Source of the DNA: Leishmania donovani
Taxonomy: Eukaryota > Euglenozoa > Kinetoplastea > Trypanosomatida > Trypanosomatidae
Length of the DNA stretch: 64,000 nucleotides
Assembly: GCF_000227135.1 (NCBI RefSeq)
Contig: NC_018262.1
Coordinates: 1,825,502-1,889,501 of the forward strand
Direction: 5' to 3'
Shown here piece by piece: positions 9,340 through 18,512 of the stretch. The position numbers and the translations under genes are program-made. The notes below the pieces were generated by a model, which was given only the letters and a program-made list of their open reading frames with translations, ran no database searches and was not told where the DNA came from. The stretch's first letter is position 1, and every line of letters begins with the position of its first letter.

Positions 9340-10398
9340 ATGGAGCTATTCCGCATCACGGCTCCGTTGCGCTTTTACAAAAGCAATCGCGGCATCCGTC
9401 TCTCGAACCCGTCTCGTCGGTGGCTGTACAACCGCCTTTTCCTCGGTGGCATCGGCGCGTTTGGTTGTTACCTCACGCTGCGCTATCAACTCGCTGCGTG
9501 GGAAGCGTCTAGGAATCCGGAAGATGGAAACTGCCTGTGCTCCAGCGACATGGTCGACTTCCTGCGCTACATGCCCTTCAACCTCTTCTCTAACGTCGTC
9601 GGCCGGCTTGTAGAAAACGAATCCGTACCGGCGTGGGTGCACAACTGGTTTGCGCAGGCTGTGGTTTACTGGTACGCACTTGACATGTCGGAGTCGTTGC
9701 AGAAGACCAACTTCGAGACCTTTCAGCAGTTTTACGTCCGCGACTGGACGCCAAAGGCACGCCCAGTAGATGCGGCGGCCTCTGTTGTCGCCCCGTGTGA
9801 CGGCCAAGTGTTGGCAGTGAACACGAATGTGGAGAGCACCTCGCTTGTGCAAGTGAAAGGACTTACCTACGGCATGCGCTCCCTCTTGCAGGAAACTCCT
9901 CCGCCGCTGGGCACGGACACGCACCGCCGAGTGGCCGTGGTGCTTCACATGCGCAACAAGGACTTTCATCATGTCATCGCACCACTATCATTTGCGTGCG
10001 AGAAGAGCATCTACGTGCCCGGCTCCCTGCTACCGACGACCGCGGCCGGCTATCATTGGATCCCTGCCGTTCTCACCCTCAACGAGCGCCTCGTACTACA
10101 AGGGAGGTCTAGCGACAAGGCACGGCTCCCGGTTTACATGGCCCTAGTTGGCAGCACTCTCACCGGACGCATCACGCTCTACATGGACAAGCGCGTTCGC
10201 ACAAACTACCTCGACCCGCCAGCCTACGCCGTGCACTCGCCGTACGCGTCGAAGCCAGTTGTGGCGCGCGGTGAGCGACTGGCGACGTTCAACTGGGGAT
10301 CATCTGTCGTCTTGGTAATGGATGTACCTAAGAGCTGCAAGCCGCTCAAGCGCGCAGGTGATGTAGTGAAGGCTGGCGAGGCCCTCTTCCAATTCTAA
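9340..10398 (+). CDS. PSD: Phosphatidylserine decarboxylase proenzyme
   Basis: This 352-residue protein decarboxylates phosphatidylserine to phosphatidylethanolamine. The likely location is the inner mitochondrial membrane, given a basic N-terminus and a hydrophobic segment near residues 33-50. The family hallmarks are present: YVRDWTPKARPVD, then VVAPCDGQVL with the charge-relay Asp at about 154, and KDFHHVIAP with His at about 210-211. The C-terminal FNWGSSVVLVMD carries the self-cleavage site between Gly320 and Ser321, where Ser321 would become the pyruvoyl group. The usual LGST is WGSS here. A GSS variant is known from Plasmodium PSD, so activity is expected. I chose the ATG at 9340 because the upstream extension has only a TTG. 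Length fits type I PSDs. Confidence 0.95.
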   Translation: MELFRITAPLRFYKSNRGIRLSNPSRRWLYNRLFLGGIGAFGCYLTLRYQLAAWEASRNPEDGNCLCSSDMVDFLRYMPFNLFSNVVGRLVENESVPAWVHNWFAQAVVYWYALDMSESLQKTNFETFQQFYVRDWTPKARPVDAAASVVAPCDGQVLAVNTNVESTSLVQVKGLTYGMRSLLQETPPPLGTDTHRRVAVVLHMRNKDFHHVIAPLSFACEKSIYVPGSLLPTTAAGYHWIPAVLTLNERLVLQGRSSDKARLPVYMALVGSTLTGRITLYMDKRVRTNYLDPPAYAVHSPYASKPVVARGERLATFNWGSSVVLVMDVPKSCKPLKRAGDVVKAGEALFQF

Positions 10399-10895
10399 TG
10401 GCTGTGCTCCCCTTACGGTTCGTCTTTTGTCACAGTTTGGGTGTGTGTGTTTAAAGGGTTTACTTCACAGATATTTTTCGGCTCTGAGATCATCTCTCTC
10501 CCGGTGGCGCGAAACGGACGTTTTGCGTAGTCATTGACCATCTGCTTCGGTGGCGAGCGTACCATGCATCGCCGTCGTCTTGAGTGCACGCTGCCATCGT
10601 AAAAGCCAGCGCAATTTTCGCGCTGAAAGCCGCCGTGCGGGTTCTTGTATGGGTGTGCTGTTCGTGCGAAGTCGCCTCCACACACGCACACACCCTCCCC
10701 CAGTCCATTCCTCTGTGTCGTCGGGTTTCTTCGCCTTTCTGATGGATTTTTTTTTTTGGAGGGGAAGGGGGAGGGGCAGAAAACGATGCGGGATGGGGAG
10801 GCGACCTTGTAGGAACACCACAAGCAGCACGTGTTGCTCTGACGGTCTGTCTTTCGTGGGGATCGGCTTGCTTGAGCACTGGCATCTGTCCGTTG

Positions 10896-10931
10896 TGTAT
10901 ATATATATATGTATGTGTGTGTGTGTGTGTA
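10896..10931. repeat. Compound (TA)n-(TG)n microsatellite
   Basis: About seven TA units are followed by about eight TG units, the same arrangement as at 3.0 and 42.35 kb. Confidence 0.9.
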
Positions 10932-11031
10932 GGTGTGTGTCTCTCTCTGGATAAGGCACAATGCGCGTGCGCCAGTGCAGTTTATGTGCTGTTGCTATTG
11001 TCGTTCCTACACCACCACTTGTGCGCTTCTG

Positions 11032-11064
11032 CTATTCTCCCTCTCTTCCTCCCCGACGCTGTAG
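11032..11064 (+). promoter_or_regulatory. Candidate trans-splice acceptor
   Basis: A C/T-rich tract is followed by GCTGTAG, with AG at 11063-11064, 255 nt before the coiled-coil gene ATG. Confidence 0.4.
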
Positions 11065-11319
11065 CGCTACACGAAACGCGCGCGTCTTTCACGCATCCCC
11101 GCCCACGGACGCTCTGGCCTCGACCTTTCCTCTGCCGCTAGCCCTTCATCCTCTTCTCCTTGCCAGGTTGTGCAGAGTTGAAAGGCGAGGCAACGAAAAA
11201 GGTACGCAAAGAGCGCTGCGAGTACAGCGGGGCGAAAAGCGTTTCCTTGCATCCATCCGGTGCGATGCGCAGCACCCGCTCGCTGCCTAGATACCCACAC
11301 GCACACACACGCACATGCC

Positions 11320-12858
11320 ATGTCACTCGCAGCTATTGACGATCATCAGAAAGGCGATGTCGTCCATCTGCAGTATCTCCTGCGCAAGCGGGAGTACCAC
11401 TTGGCCGAGCTAATCAACGAGGTCGTTTTTGCGGAGCAGGAGCGTTACAAGGCGGTGCAGGAGGCACACGGCCTGCGCGAGCTTGCCACTGGCCTCGAGG
11501 ACGTCATCAACAAGCTGCTGGAGTACCACATAGCTCTTCACAGAGAGGTGCTTCTCCCAGTGTTGAAAGATTCCGCCGGTAGCAGCGGCGACGCACGCAG
11601 CGTCGGGGCGTCCCCGGAAGAGAACTCCACAGCTGTAGGGTCTTCGAAAGACCTCCTCGAGGACCTTCTTGGCAAACCGCGTCTTCCCAGCGAAACGAAG
11701 AGGCTGCTTCAGACGGCTCTGCGACAGAAACAGAGAGGCGAGCGACTGTCGGGCGGTGGTATAGGGCTGCACGGTAACTCTTCCCTTTGGCGGCCGCATG
11801 CCGACGCAGAGGCGCCAGTGCATCCAGCCACGCATCGTGCCATTGCTCTCAGTGCCTCTCTTCTGCAAAACCAAGAGAGACTGGCGCAACTGTTGCACAG
11901 CATTCAGACCCAAGCAAAGAATCTGCTCCATCACTGGGATGGCTTAGGCGGCACGGAGGCACTAGACGGATGTCCGTCAATCAGCCAGCCCACTGTGCGA
12001 CAGCAGGGGCCAACAAGCAACGTCGCGCCTTTCCGACTGGAGAACCTACACCAGCACAGCAACCGTGCGCGGGCAATCGAAGAGGCACTGCGAAGCGTTG
12101 AGAGGGAGCGGGATACTTTACAAATGCAGCTGCGCGAGCGCGATGCGGCTGCTGCCGCTGCTGCGGCGGCGAGCGCACCAACGCCGGTTGTGCAGCCAGA
12201 CGACTCGTGGATGGAGGAGAGGGCACAGCTCCAGAAGGAGCTTGCCTACGCACAGGAACGCGTTCTGCAAGAGCAGGCGCGGAATCAGAGGCTGAAAAGG
12301 CAAGTCTCCCAACTGGAGAAAGTAGCGTCTGCGTCGCCGAATGCGCCATCTGCGGCGGGCCCATCCACCTGCACCCATTGCGAGAAGACGCGCGCAGATA
12401 TGAAGAAACAACTGTCGGACTACCATGCCGCCAAGGCAGCGTGGAAGGCGGAGGAGCAGCGCCTGAAGGAAGATATTGCGTCCCTTCGACTTCAAGCGAA
12501 AGAGTCCGTCAAAGACGCTTCACTGCCGTCGGCGTCTCCGCCTGTCGGCGCATTGGCAGGCTCACCTCAACGTGACCCATCGTGGCCCGCCAGTGAACGC
12601 AAGATTGGCCAGCTCGAGGCCAAAGTTGCCGCCATGAAAGCAGACCTTCAGATCATGGAGATGCGCTTGGCAATCGTGCAGGATGAGCGGGACGCTGAAC
12701 GGCGCCGCATCCTCGACGCACACGAGCGAGAGCGGCAGCGCCTGCGCGACGAGCGAGACGAGTGCCAGAGAATCATAGACAAAATGTCCCGCGAGCTGCA
12801 GAGCCTCTCTCGTATGAGCTACAGCGCGCCGCCGGCCATCACAAGCACCGCCGGCTAA
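11320..12858 (+). CDS. Coiled-coil protein of unknown function
   Basis: This is a 512-residue protein starting at the ATG at 11320; an in-frame GTG at 11260 lies in CA-repeat leader sequence and is not credible. The first 85 residues are a strongly helical, heptad-like segment (YLLRKREYHLAELINEV). Further coiled coil runs from about 195 to 350 and from 360 to 490, with many Arg, Glu and Gln. A short Ala-rich run lies near residue 275. An isolated C-T-H-C pair lies near residue 350 between helices and might bind metal or a partner. There are no membrane segments. The architecture suggests a cytoskeletal or scaffold protein. I do not recognise a named family. Confidence 0.8.
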   Translation: MSLAAIDDHQKGDVVHLQYLLRKREYHLAELINEVVFAEQERYKAVQEAHGLRELATGLEDVINKLLEYHIALHREVLLPVLKDSAGSSGDARSVGASPEENSTAVGSSKDLLEDLLGKPRLPSETKRLLQTALRQKQRGERLSGGGIGLHGNSSLWRPHADAEAPVHPATHRAIALSASLLQNQERLAQLLHSIQTQAKNLLHHWDGLGGTEALDGCPSISQPTVRQQGPTSNVAPFRLENLHQHSNRARAIEEALRSVERERDTLQMQLRERDAAAAAAAAASAPTPVVQPDDSWMEERAQLQKELAYAQERVLQEQARNQRLKRQVSQLEKVASASPNAPSAAGPSTCTHCEKTRADMKKQLSDYHAAKAAWKAEEQRLKEDIASLRLQAKESVKDASLPSASPPVGALAGSPQRDPSWPASERKIGQLEAKVAAMKADLQIMEMRLAIVQDERDAERRRILDAHERERQRLRDERDECQRIIDKMSRELQSLSRMSYSAPPAITSTAG

Positions 12859-13870
12859 CTGAACGCAAGTCGGAAAACAAGTGCAAGGCGCATCTGAGTT
12901 GAGCCTCGGACGTGTATGCCGATCATCGAAAGGCAATGGCCGCATTCTATCCCTTCTGTTCCTTGCTGTTGTTTTTTTTTTTTTCGCTTGTTTGTTAGCA
13001 TCATCTTATTTTTGATTGCTGTTTGGCTACTTGCACCACTTGTACCGGTACGGGTGATGTACGTCTGTGCTCCTGCGGCCAGCTGTCGCACAAACGCTCT
13101 CGCTCGCTCGCGTTTTTTCTCCCATGTATTCGCTCGTCCTTTCCCCATTTTTTTTGTTTCTTCTTTTTTTTTTGCGGATCTGCTCATGCGCGCATGTTCC
13201 GCTGTGTTGGCGAGAGAAGAGATTGATGGCGCAAAACGAAAACGAAGACATAAGGGCCCGTTGGCATAGGAGGGACGCTAAAGGAAAGAGTCCTATGATG
13301 GTCGTGTTGAGCCTCGATTGCTGTATGGTCCCACTGGCACTGGGCACGAGCAGCACCGTCGGATATGTTTCACGCTGCTTGTCCAACCCATCCGTGCATT
13401 ACGTGAGAGACATTGAGCCGGTCGCTCATGTACGCACGCAACTTCTCCGTCTCCGCCCACCGTTTGCGTTTCTTCACTCCACGTTCCTATTTCTCTCTTC
13501 ACCTTCATCATTTCGCCTTTTTGTATTATTCTCATACTTCTTCACGATTCCGTTGCACCCTCGTCCTCCGGCACCCGCGCATGCACACGAGCCCACGGCA
13601 TCGTACATGGGGAGGAAAAGAAACGAGAAACACGCAAGCGCCACTCAGCGGCGCAGAGAGGAGTGTGGAGTCCGACTGCGAGACAGACAGGGAAACGCGG
13701 TGCCAGCTCATCTCACGGATTAACCAGTCGTGCGTGTCTGTCGATCTGTGAGAGCGTGTGAATTTCTTCTTCCGTGCGTCGCTCCTATCGTCCGTCGCGA
13801 TTGCCCTGTGCACTTTTTCTCTTGCGGTCTTTTTCGGATTTTTTTTCACTCGCTCTCATGTTCAGGTGCA
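12859..13870. other. Intergenic spacer
   Basis: T-runs occur near 12971, 13148 and 13165, within long pyrimidine-rich stretches. A splice-acceptor-like tract ends at 13865. No supported gene. Confidence 0.55.
13812..13865 (+). promoter_or_regulatory. Candidate trans-splice acceptor very close to ATG
   Basis: A T-rich tract including an 8-T run is followed by GTTCAG, with AG at 13864-13865. That is only 5 nt before the ATG at 13871, so a more distal AG may be used instead. Confidence 0.3.
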
Positions 13871-14734
13871 ATGTCTAGCGTGACACCAACGATCCCTTTC
13901 AAGGCGTGGCTGAAGCTGCACGCCAAGGCGATTTGTCAAGCGCTGCCGCTTTCTCTTCTTATCGTGGTAGAGGCACGTGATCTCTACTACCGCGCCACCT
14001 GGGACGTCACCCCGGTGCCGCCGAGCAAGTTCGAGGTCGGGGATGTTATTGCGGTGTGCAACCGGTGGTACACACTACCCACCTGGAGCCACGTTGTGTA
14101 CAGCTGGCTCTCTAAGGTGCTGCTCAAGTCGTGCTGGGACGATGTTGGCGTCATTTCATCGGTGAGAAATGGCACGCCACACATCCTCTACGTAGACTTC
14201 CACGGCGTGCATGAGCAGCCGTTGGACGCGTTTCTGGAAGCGCGCTGCCCTCGCGGTGCGGCGGTTCGGAAGCTGCACCGGGACGAAGGCGTACCATCGC
14301 CTAGCCCTGCTATCGCAGATCTCTTCCGCAAGGAGGTGGAGATGATCTCCGTGGAGCCGTGGTTCCTTTTCTCGGCAAGCATGCGTGGGGGCAACGAGCA
14401 CAAGTACTACGAGTTCTGTGTCCGCATGCACGAGCAGCGGTGCAAGATACGCTCCATGCTGCAGCGGCGACAGTCGCGGCGGGCGATTGAGGCACAGCAA
14501 ACTTCCTTGCAGGAGATGGAGGTGATGCGGCAGCATCTCGCCAAGTTCGTGGAACCGGTGACACACTTTCACCTCTACAACGGCTCTCTCGTGGCGTCCT
14601 TGTTCGCCACGTACGGACTGCTTGACCGTGATATGCCCTCACCGTCGCGATACGTTCCACAGGACTTTGCCCACACAATCCCCTTCCTCGGCGCCACCAC
14701 GCTCGATGAGCCCATTGTCTTCTTTAGGAACTGA
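13871..14734 (+). CDS. Permuted papain-like (DUF830/YiiX-type) fold, probably inactive
   Basis: This 287-residue protein starts at the ATG at 13871; the frame is open further upstream but without an ATG. After a hydrophobic N-terminal helix (about 19-37) there is F-E-V-G-D-V-I at 54-60, W-D-D-V-G-V-I near 89-95, and then strands resembling L-Y-V-D-F-H-G-V followed by L-D-A-F-L. This order matches permuted papain-like amidases, where the central motif is normally H-V-G. Near residue 235 an L-Y-N-G-S-L-V-A helix precedes Y-G-L-L and P-Q-D-F, where active members have a Cys in a CSxLVA-type helix. Both the His (replaced by Asp91) and the Cys (Asn237-Gly238-Ser239) are missing. I infer a non-catalytic, possibly lipid- or membrane-associated protein. 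The family call is tentative. Confidence 0.6.
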   Translation: MSSVTPTIPFKAWLKLHAKAICQALPLSLLIVVEARDLYYRATWDVTPVPPSKFEVGDVIAVCNRWYTLPTWSHVVYSWLSKVLLKSCWDDVGVISSVRNGTPHILYVDFHGVHEQPLDAFLEARCPRGAAVRKLHRDEGVPSPSPAIADLFRKEVEMISVEPWFLFSASMRGGNEHKYYEFCVRMHEQRCKIRSMLQRRQSRRAIEAQQTSLQEMEVMRQHLAKFVEPVTHFHLYNGSLVASLFATYGLLDRDMPSPSRYVPQDFAHTIPFLGATTLDEPIVFFRN

Positions 14735-15120
14735 GCAGTGAAAGGCGGTGACTGCGCTTAACCGCTGCCGATGAGGTTGCGCAGGTGTGTCAGATTGTCC
14801 GACGATGTCTTCATGGGACGTGTGCCGAGTTGGAAGCGTAGCCCTGATCCGTCTCCACACCATCCTCGACAAGAAACGCGAAGTGTAGCTGACGCAAATA
14901 GTTCAGGGAAGGAGTCCGTCACTAGTTTGGTGCAGGCTGTCATGATGCTCGAACTACGCGAGTCGGAGCAGGTGCCCAGTTGCGGCGCTTAGCTTATCAT
15001 GCAAAGATGCCGGCTTGCGTTGCCATCATGTCTCCTCCGCTGACTTGCGCAAGTGAATCGTCTCTCTTTTGTTGTCTTGGTATTCTTTTCTTTGTGTGTG
15101 TGTTTCCACCTCTACAACGG

Positions 15121-15153
<33 letters not shown>

Positions 15154-15396
15154 ACTTCCCTCCTCTCACAAGGACGCTGCGTGGCACCTGTCACGGCGCG
15201 CCCCATACTGCTGTAGTTTGCATGTGGACCGTGTTGGTGCAAGAGAACAGGCAAACGGAAACACAAGCACCGAGCGATTCTTCGCCCTCTACCTGTCCTG
15301 GGCAGACAGGCACTATCGGCGGCAAAGGGCGCTTGTAGCAACTGGGTTTCTTTCGACAGCACGCGCCCGCAGCGCTACCACAAGCAAACTGGTGCA
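14735..15396. other. Intergenic spacer with (CA)n
   Basis: It holds a (CA)n tract at 15122-15152 and mixed-composition sequence. No gene is supported. Confidence 0.55.
15122..15152. repeat. (CA)n microsatellite
   Basis: About 15 CA units in a row. Confidence 0.9.
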
Positions 15397-16263
15397 ATGT
15401 TGGCCACGCCGTCTTTGCCGCCGCTCTCATCGTCCGGCAACCAGCAAGGCGCCTGGGCACGGCGCATCCTCAAATCGGATGTCTACCCCTCTTCACTAGA
15501 GGCCATCCGCGCACGGGTTGAGGCCCTGCGCGGTCGATGGCGAGATGGCGGGGCGGCACATATCGTCCCAATTACGCGGGTCGTGTGCACCCCGCTTTAT
15601 CTGCGTTTGGAGGTGGATGAATCGCTGGCCCTAGAGCTGCTGGGGCCGCCGTGGGAGTACGAACGGCATAGCGCGCCGATGGGCGAACGTGACGCCGCTC
15701 TCTGTGTTTTGTCGGTTGCTCAGCTCCTGTCACGACTGCACGCAGTAGGCGTGGTGCATGGACACCTGCAGGGAGGCGTAGTGTGGCACCACACAGGTGA
15801 TGCGCTACGTATCGTTGTTACAGAGTGCGAACTGCCCATCACCGCCCTTGTTCCCTATGGAGGGGTAGGGAGTGAGGCGCGGCAGTGCGCCGCACCGGAG
15901 ATTCTGCGAGGAGACCCCTACGCTGGCGCGGCTGATGTTTGGGGACTGGGTGTCCTCCTCGTCCAACTGCTCCTGGGGTCGTCGAAGCCGGTGTGCACGG
16001 CTGACCTCGAAAACTCTGATCTGTTGTCGCCGTTTATCTCCTCGTTGGGCCCAAGCGCTGCAAGTTTTGTGCTGCCGTGCGTGAAGAGTGACCCTCACGC
16101 TCGCCCGCTGCTGCTTCAGGTGCTGCAACATCCATTTCTAGCGTCGGCGCTGCCGGTGCATGGAAACGAAGTCGGAGACGAGCAGAGAAACGATTGCAGC
16201 AGCGAGGACAGCAACACCAGTGAAGGCGAGGAACTGGAGGATAGCGACACCGACTCTACTTGA
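15397..16263 (+). CDS. Divergent protein kinase-like protein (pseudokinase)
   Basis: This is a 288-residue protein from the ATG at 15397 to TGA. Residues about 100-240 resemble a protein kinase C-lobe: a helix ending L-S-R-L-H-A-V-G-V-V-H, an A-P-E motif at 166-168, then Y-A-G-A-A-D-V-W-G-L-G-V-L-L (D180) and an R-P-L-L-L...H-P-F-L ending. The catalytic loop HRD is H-G-H (121-123) and the DFG position reads T-E-C (about 142-144). The N-terminal 95 residues show no glycine-rich loop and no VAIK lysine. It therefore lacks all three catalytic hallmarks. The last 35 residues are a Ser/Asp/Glu-rich acidic tail with many possible CK2 sites. A scaffold or regulatory role is inferred; partners are unknown. 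Confidence 0.75.
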   Translation: MLATPSLPPLSSSGNQQGAWARRILKSDVYPSSLEAIRARVEALRGRWRDGGAAHIVPITRVVCTPLYLRLEVDESLALELLGPPWEYERHSAPMGERDAALCVLSVAQLLSRLHAVGVVHGHLQGGVVWHHTGDALRIVVTECELPITALVPYGGVGSEARQCAAPEILRGDPYAGAADVWGLGVLLVQLLLGSSKPVCTADLENSDLLSPFISSLGPSAASFVLPCVKSDPHARPLLLQVLQHPFLASALPVHGNEVGDEQRNDCSSEDSNTSEGEELEDSDTDST

Positions 16264-18512
16264 GCACCACGGAGGACCTCTTTCTCGCGTCAGCCGTCGT
16301 CTCCTTTTGATTGTGTCTTCTCTACGCTTTCCCCGTGTTGTTACGGCGATGAACTTGTATCAGCTGAGCCCTCACCCCCTTCCCCACATACACGCACGCA
16401 TACACATAAATACTCAGAGAGACTGTACGGGGCACCATCAGCAAGCCGCTGTGACACCCCTCCGGAGAAAAAGCGTTATCGAAAGGGCGCACGCGTTGCC
16501 ACCACTTGAGAGAATGCTGTTGGCGCACAGGTGACGCAACCTCCACCTGGTATTGCCGGTGACTGCACTGCCCGGCCGCCTGCAGCGATAAAACGCTACC
16601 GGTGCGCAACATCGCTGCCACTTCTCTGTTCTTTCCTCCCCACTTCCCCCAACCCCTTTTTTTTTGCCATTCGACGGCTGGGCGCGCGCGCGCCGCCCAA
16701 TAAGGCTCCACGATAGCCAGGCGAGATGAAGTTGATGTGATGGAAGTCAGCGCTCCGTCACTGTACTCGCCCTCGCAGACGAAGTGCGACGGAGATACCC
16801 TTGTCCCCATCAGCGAGTAAGCTGGCTTGACCCTTTCCGGCATACGCCACAGAGAGCTATGGCACTCCGTAGTCTTTCTGCTACTGTGGCTGTGTGGGTT
16901 CCTGTCCACTCGAAAACGTGGTACATCTGCCCAAGTAGTGGTCTGTTGGTTTATTTTTTTAAGCGTCCAGGCGACGGCTTTGCGATAGGACGATCGAGAG
17001 ACGAGAAGTACGGGTGGTAATCACGATGCATAGTGGCGTCACGAAGCGCTCTCCCTTACACCTTTGCCACACCACTCACATCCGACAACGAAAGGCTCAT
17101 CGGGTCTGCTTTACCTTTTCCGTTGGGGGCCCTTACCGTGGTATCAGGGCCGCATTATACCCCCACTCTTTGTGGGGGACTGCAAGCAGTCTGCAGCCTG
17201 CCCTCGGGTACGGCTGGCGGGCTCTTGACGTCAGCGTACACGTCGGTATCGGCGCTGTGCGAAAGAGACACACGGCCACGATGACGCTTGGGCGAGCTCG
17301 CCACAAGCCGTGCCCGCGATGCAACGAATGCACGCATCCACCAGCAGCGTGCTTTTTTTCTGTCGTTGCTGCATTGCAGCGGTGTTGAGCGTACTCCTGG
17401 GCCTAGCGTATGCTGTATGCAGTGGCATTGCGGTGGGCTGAACGACACCCAACAGCGCTGGCAGGCGCAGTTGCTTCACGGACACCTTTTTGTGGGGGTT
17501 TCAGTGCACCATTTCAACATAAACACGTCAACAGGTATGTGCGCATCCACATCCACAGCTCGCCTACCTCTGCTGCACCGCGGCAGTGTCTTTTCTACCT
17601 CCAACCTCGTCCGCGAGACACATATCAAACGGCTCGAGCTCTCGTTACCCTTTTTCTTTTAGTTTGCCGAATCGTCACCTCTCCCACTCCGTTGATTCAT
17701 AGCCTTTGTTGTCCCATTCTCCGGGCTTCGTGTTTGCCACGAGCTTGGCACACAATCACCATACGCATATGGGTTCAGAGAGGCGGCAACGAGTTAACAG
17801 AGGAACCAAAAAAAGGGGGGCGAATATGTGCGTGCAACTCACTCGGTGTAGGATCTGTGTTGCGGCCGTGGCAAAAAAAAAAAAAAATATGCGAGCGAGT
17901 GAGTGTGTCGGTGTTTAGTGTTAGGTATGCAACGCCCACTGCATTTTTGCCTCTCACTATGCGCCTTCCCTCATTGTACTGTGCGACGGTGGCGTCTCGT
18001 CACGGTGTTGTCCTCACTTTTCAAACAACATCAAACATGTTTTCTGCTCGCTCGCATCCGACGCTGCCGCATGCCCTGCGATTGCTGTGTCTCACTCTCT
18101 TTCCGCCTCTTTCTGGGCAACGCAATGAAACCCGCACATCGTCGGCCACTCTGCCACCACAACGTTACCTGCTGCAATATGCGTGTAACATGACGGTCCT
18201 TGACAAGCAAGCACCCACACGTGCGGCCCCGAGGTACTGTGGTCTCCTTCACTCCTGCTGCTCCCACCCCAATCGCATTGTGCGCTTTGGTCGCCACCTC
18301 GCACAGGTAACCGCGAAGCAACCCTCTCCTCTGGCGGTCGTGCGTGTTTGTGCGTCTCTTCTGTTGCGCACTGTGCAGATAGACCTCAGCGCAGACAAAT
18401 ATATATATATATATATATATATCAGGGCACATTGGCAGCCGTTGTGGTAGCCTGTCCTCTCTATTTATCCACCCTCCCCCCCCTCCCCTCGAGAGCAGGC
18501 ACACGCAGCACC
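16264..18512. other. Long intergenic region, no supported gene
   Basis: This 2.25 kb gap is the longest in the window. Open frames exist, including a 195-codon minus-strand frame (16322-16909) and a 346-codon plus-strand frame (17410-18450), but neither has a family signature and both run through pyrimidine-rich or repeat sequence. An A-run lies near 17873-17887 and a (TA)n at 18399-18422. Part of this must be the 5' UTR of the Sec63 gene. A small unrecognised gene or a degraded one is possible. Confidence 0.4.
18399..18422. repeat. (TA)n microsatellite
   Basis: About 12 TA units, roughly 90 nt before the Sec63-like ATG. Confidence 0.9.

Larger units (their letters stand above)
10399..11319. 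other. Intergenic spacer with poly-T and (TA)n(TG)n
   Basis: It contains a T-run at about 10747-10758, a compound (TA)n-(TG)n repeat at 10896-10931, and a pyrimidine tract with AG at 11063-11064. No gene is supported on either strand. Confidence 0.6.

Noticed and set aside
17410..18450. 346-codon plus-strand open frame before Sec63
   Set aside because: Ends in TA-repeat-encoded Ile/Tyr residues, has no ATG-supported domain, and overlaps probable 5' UTR.
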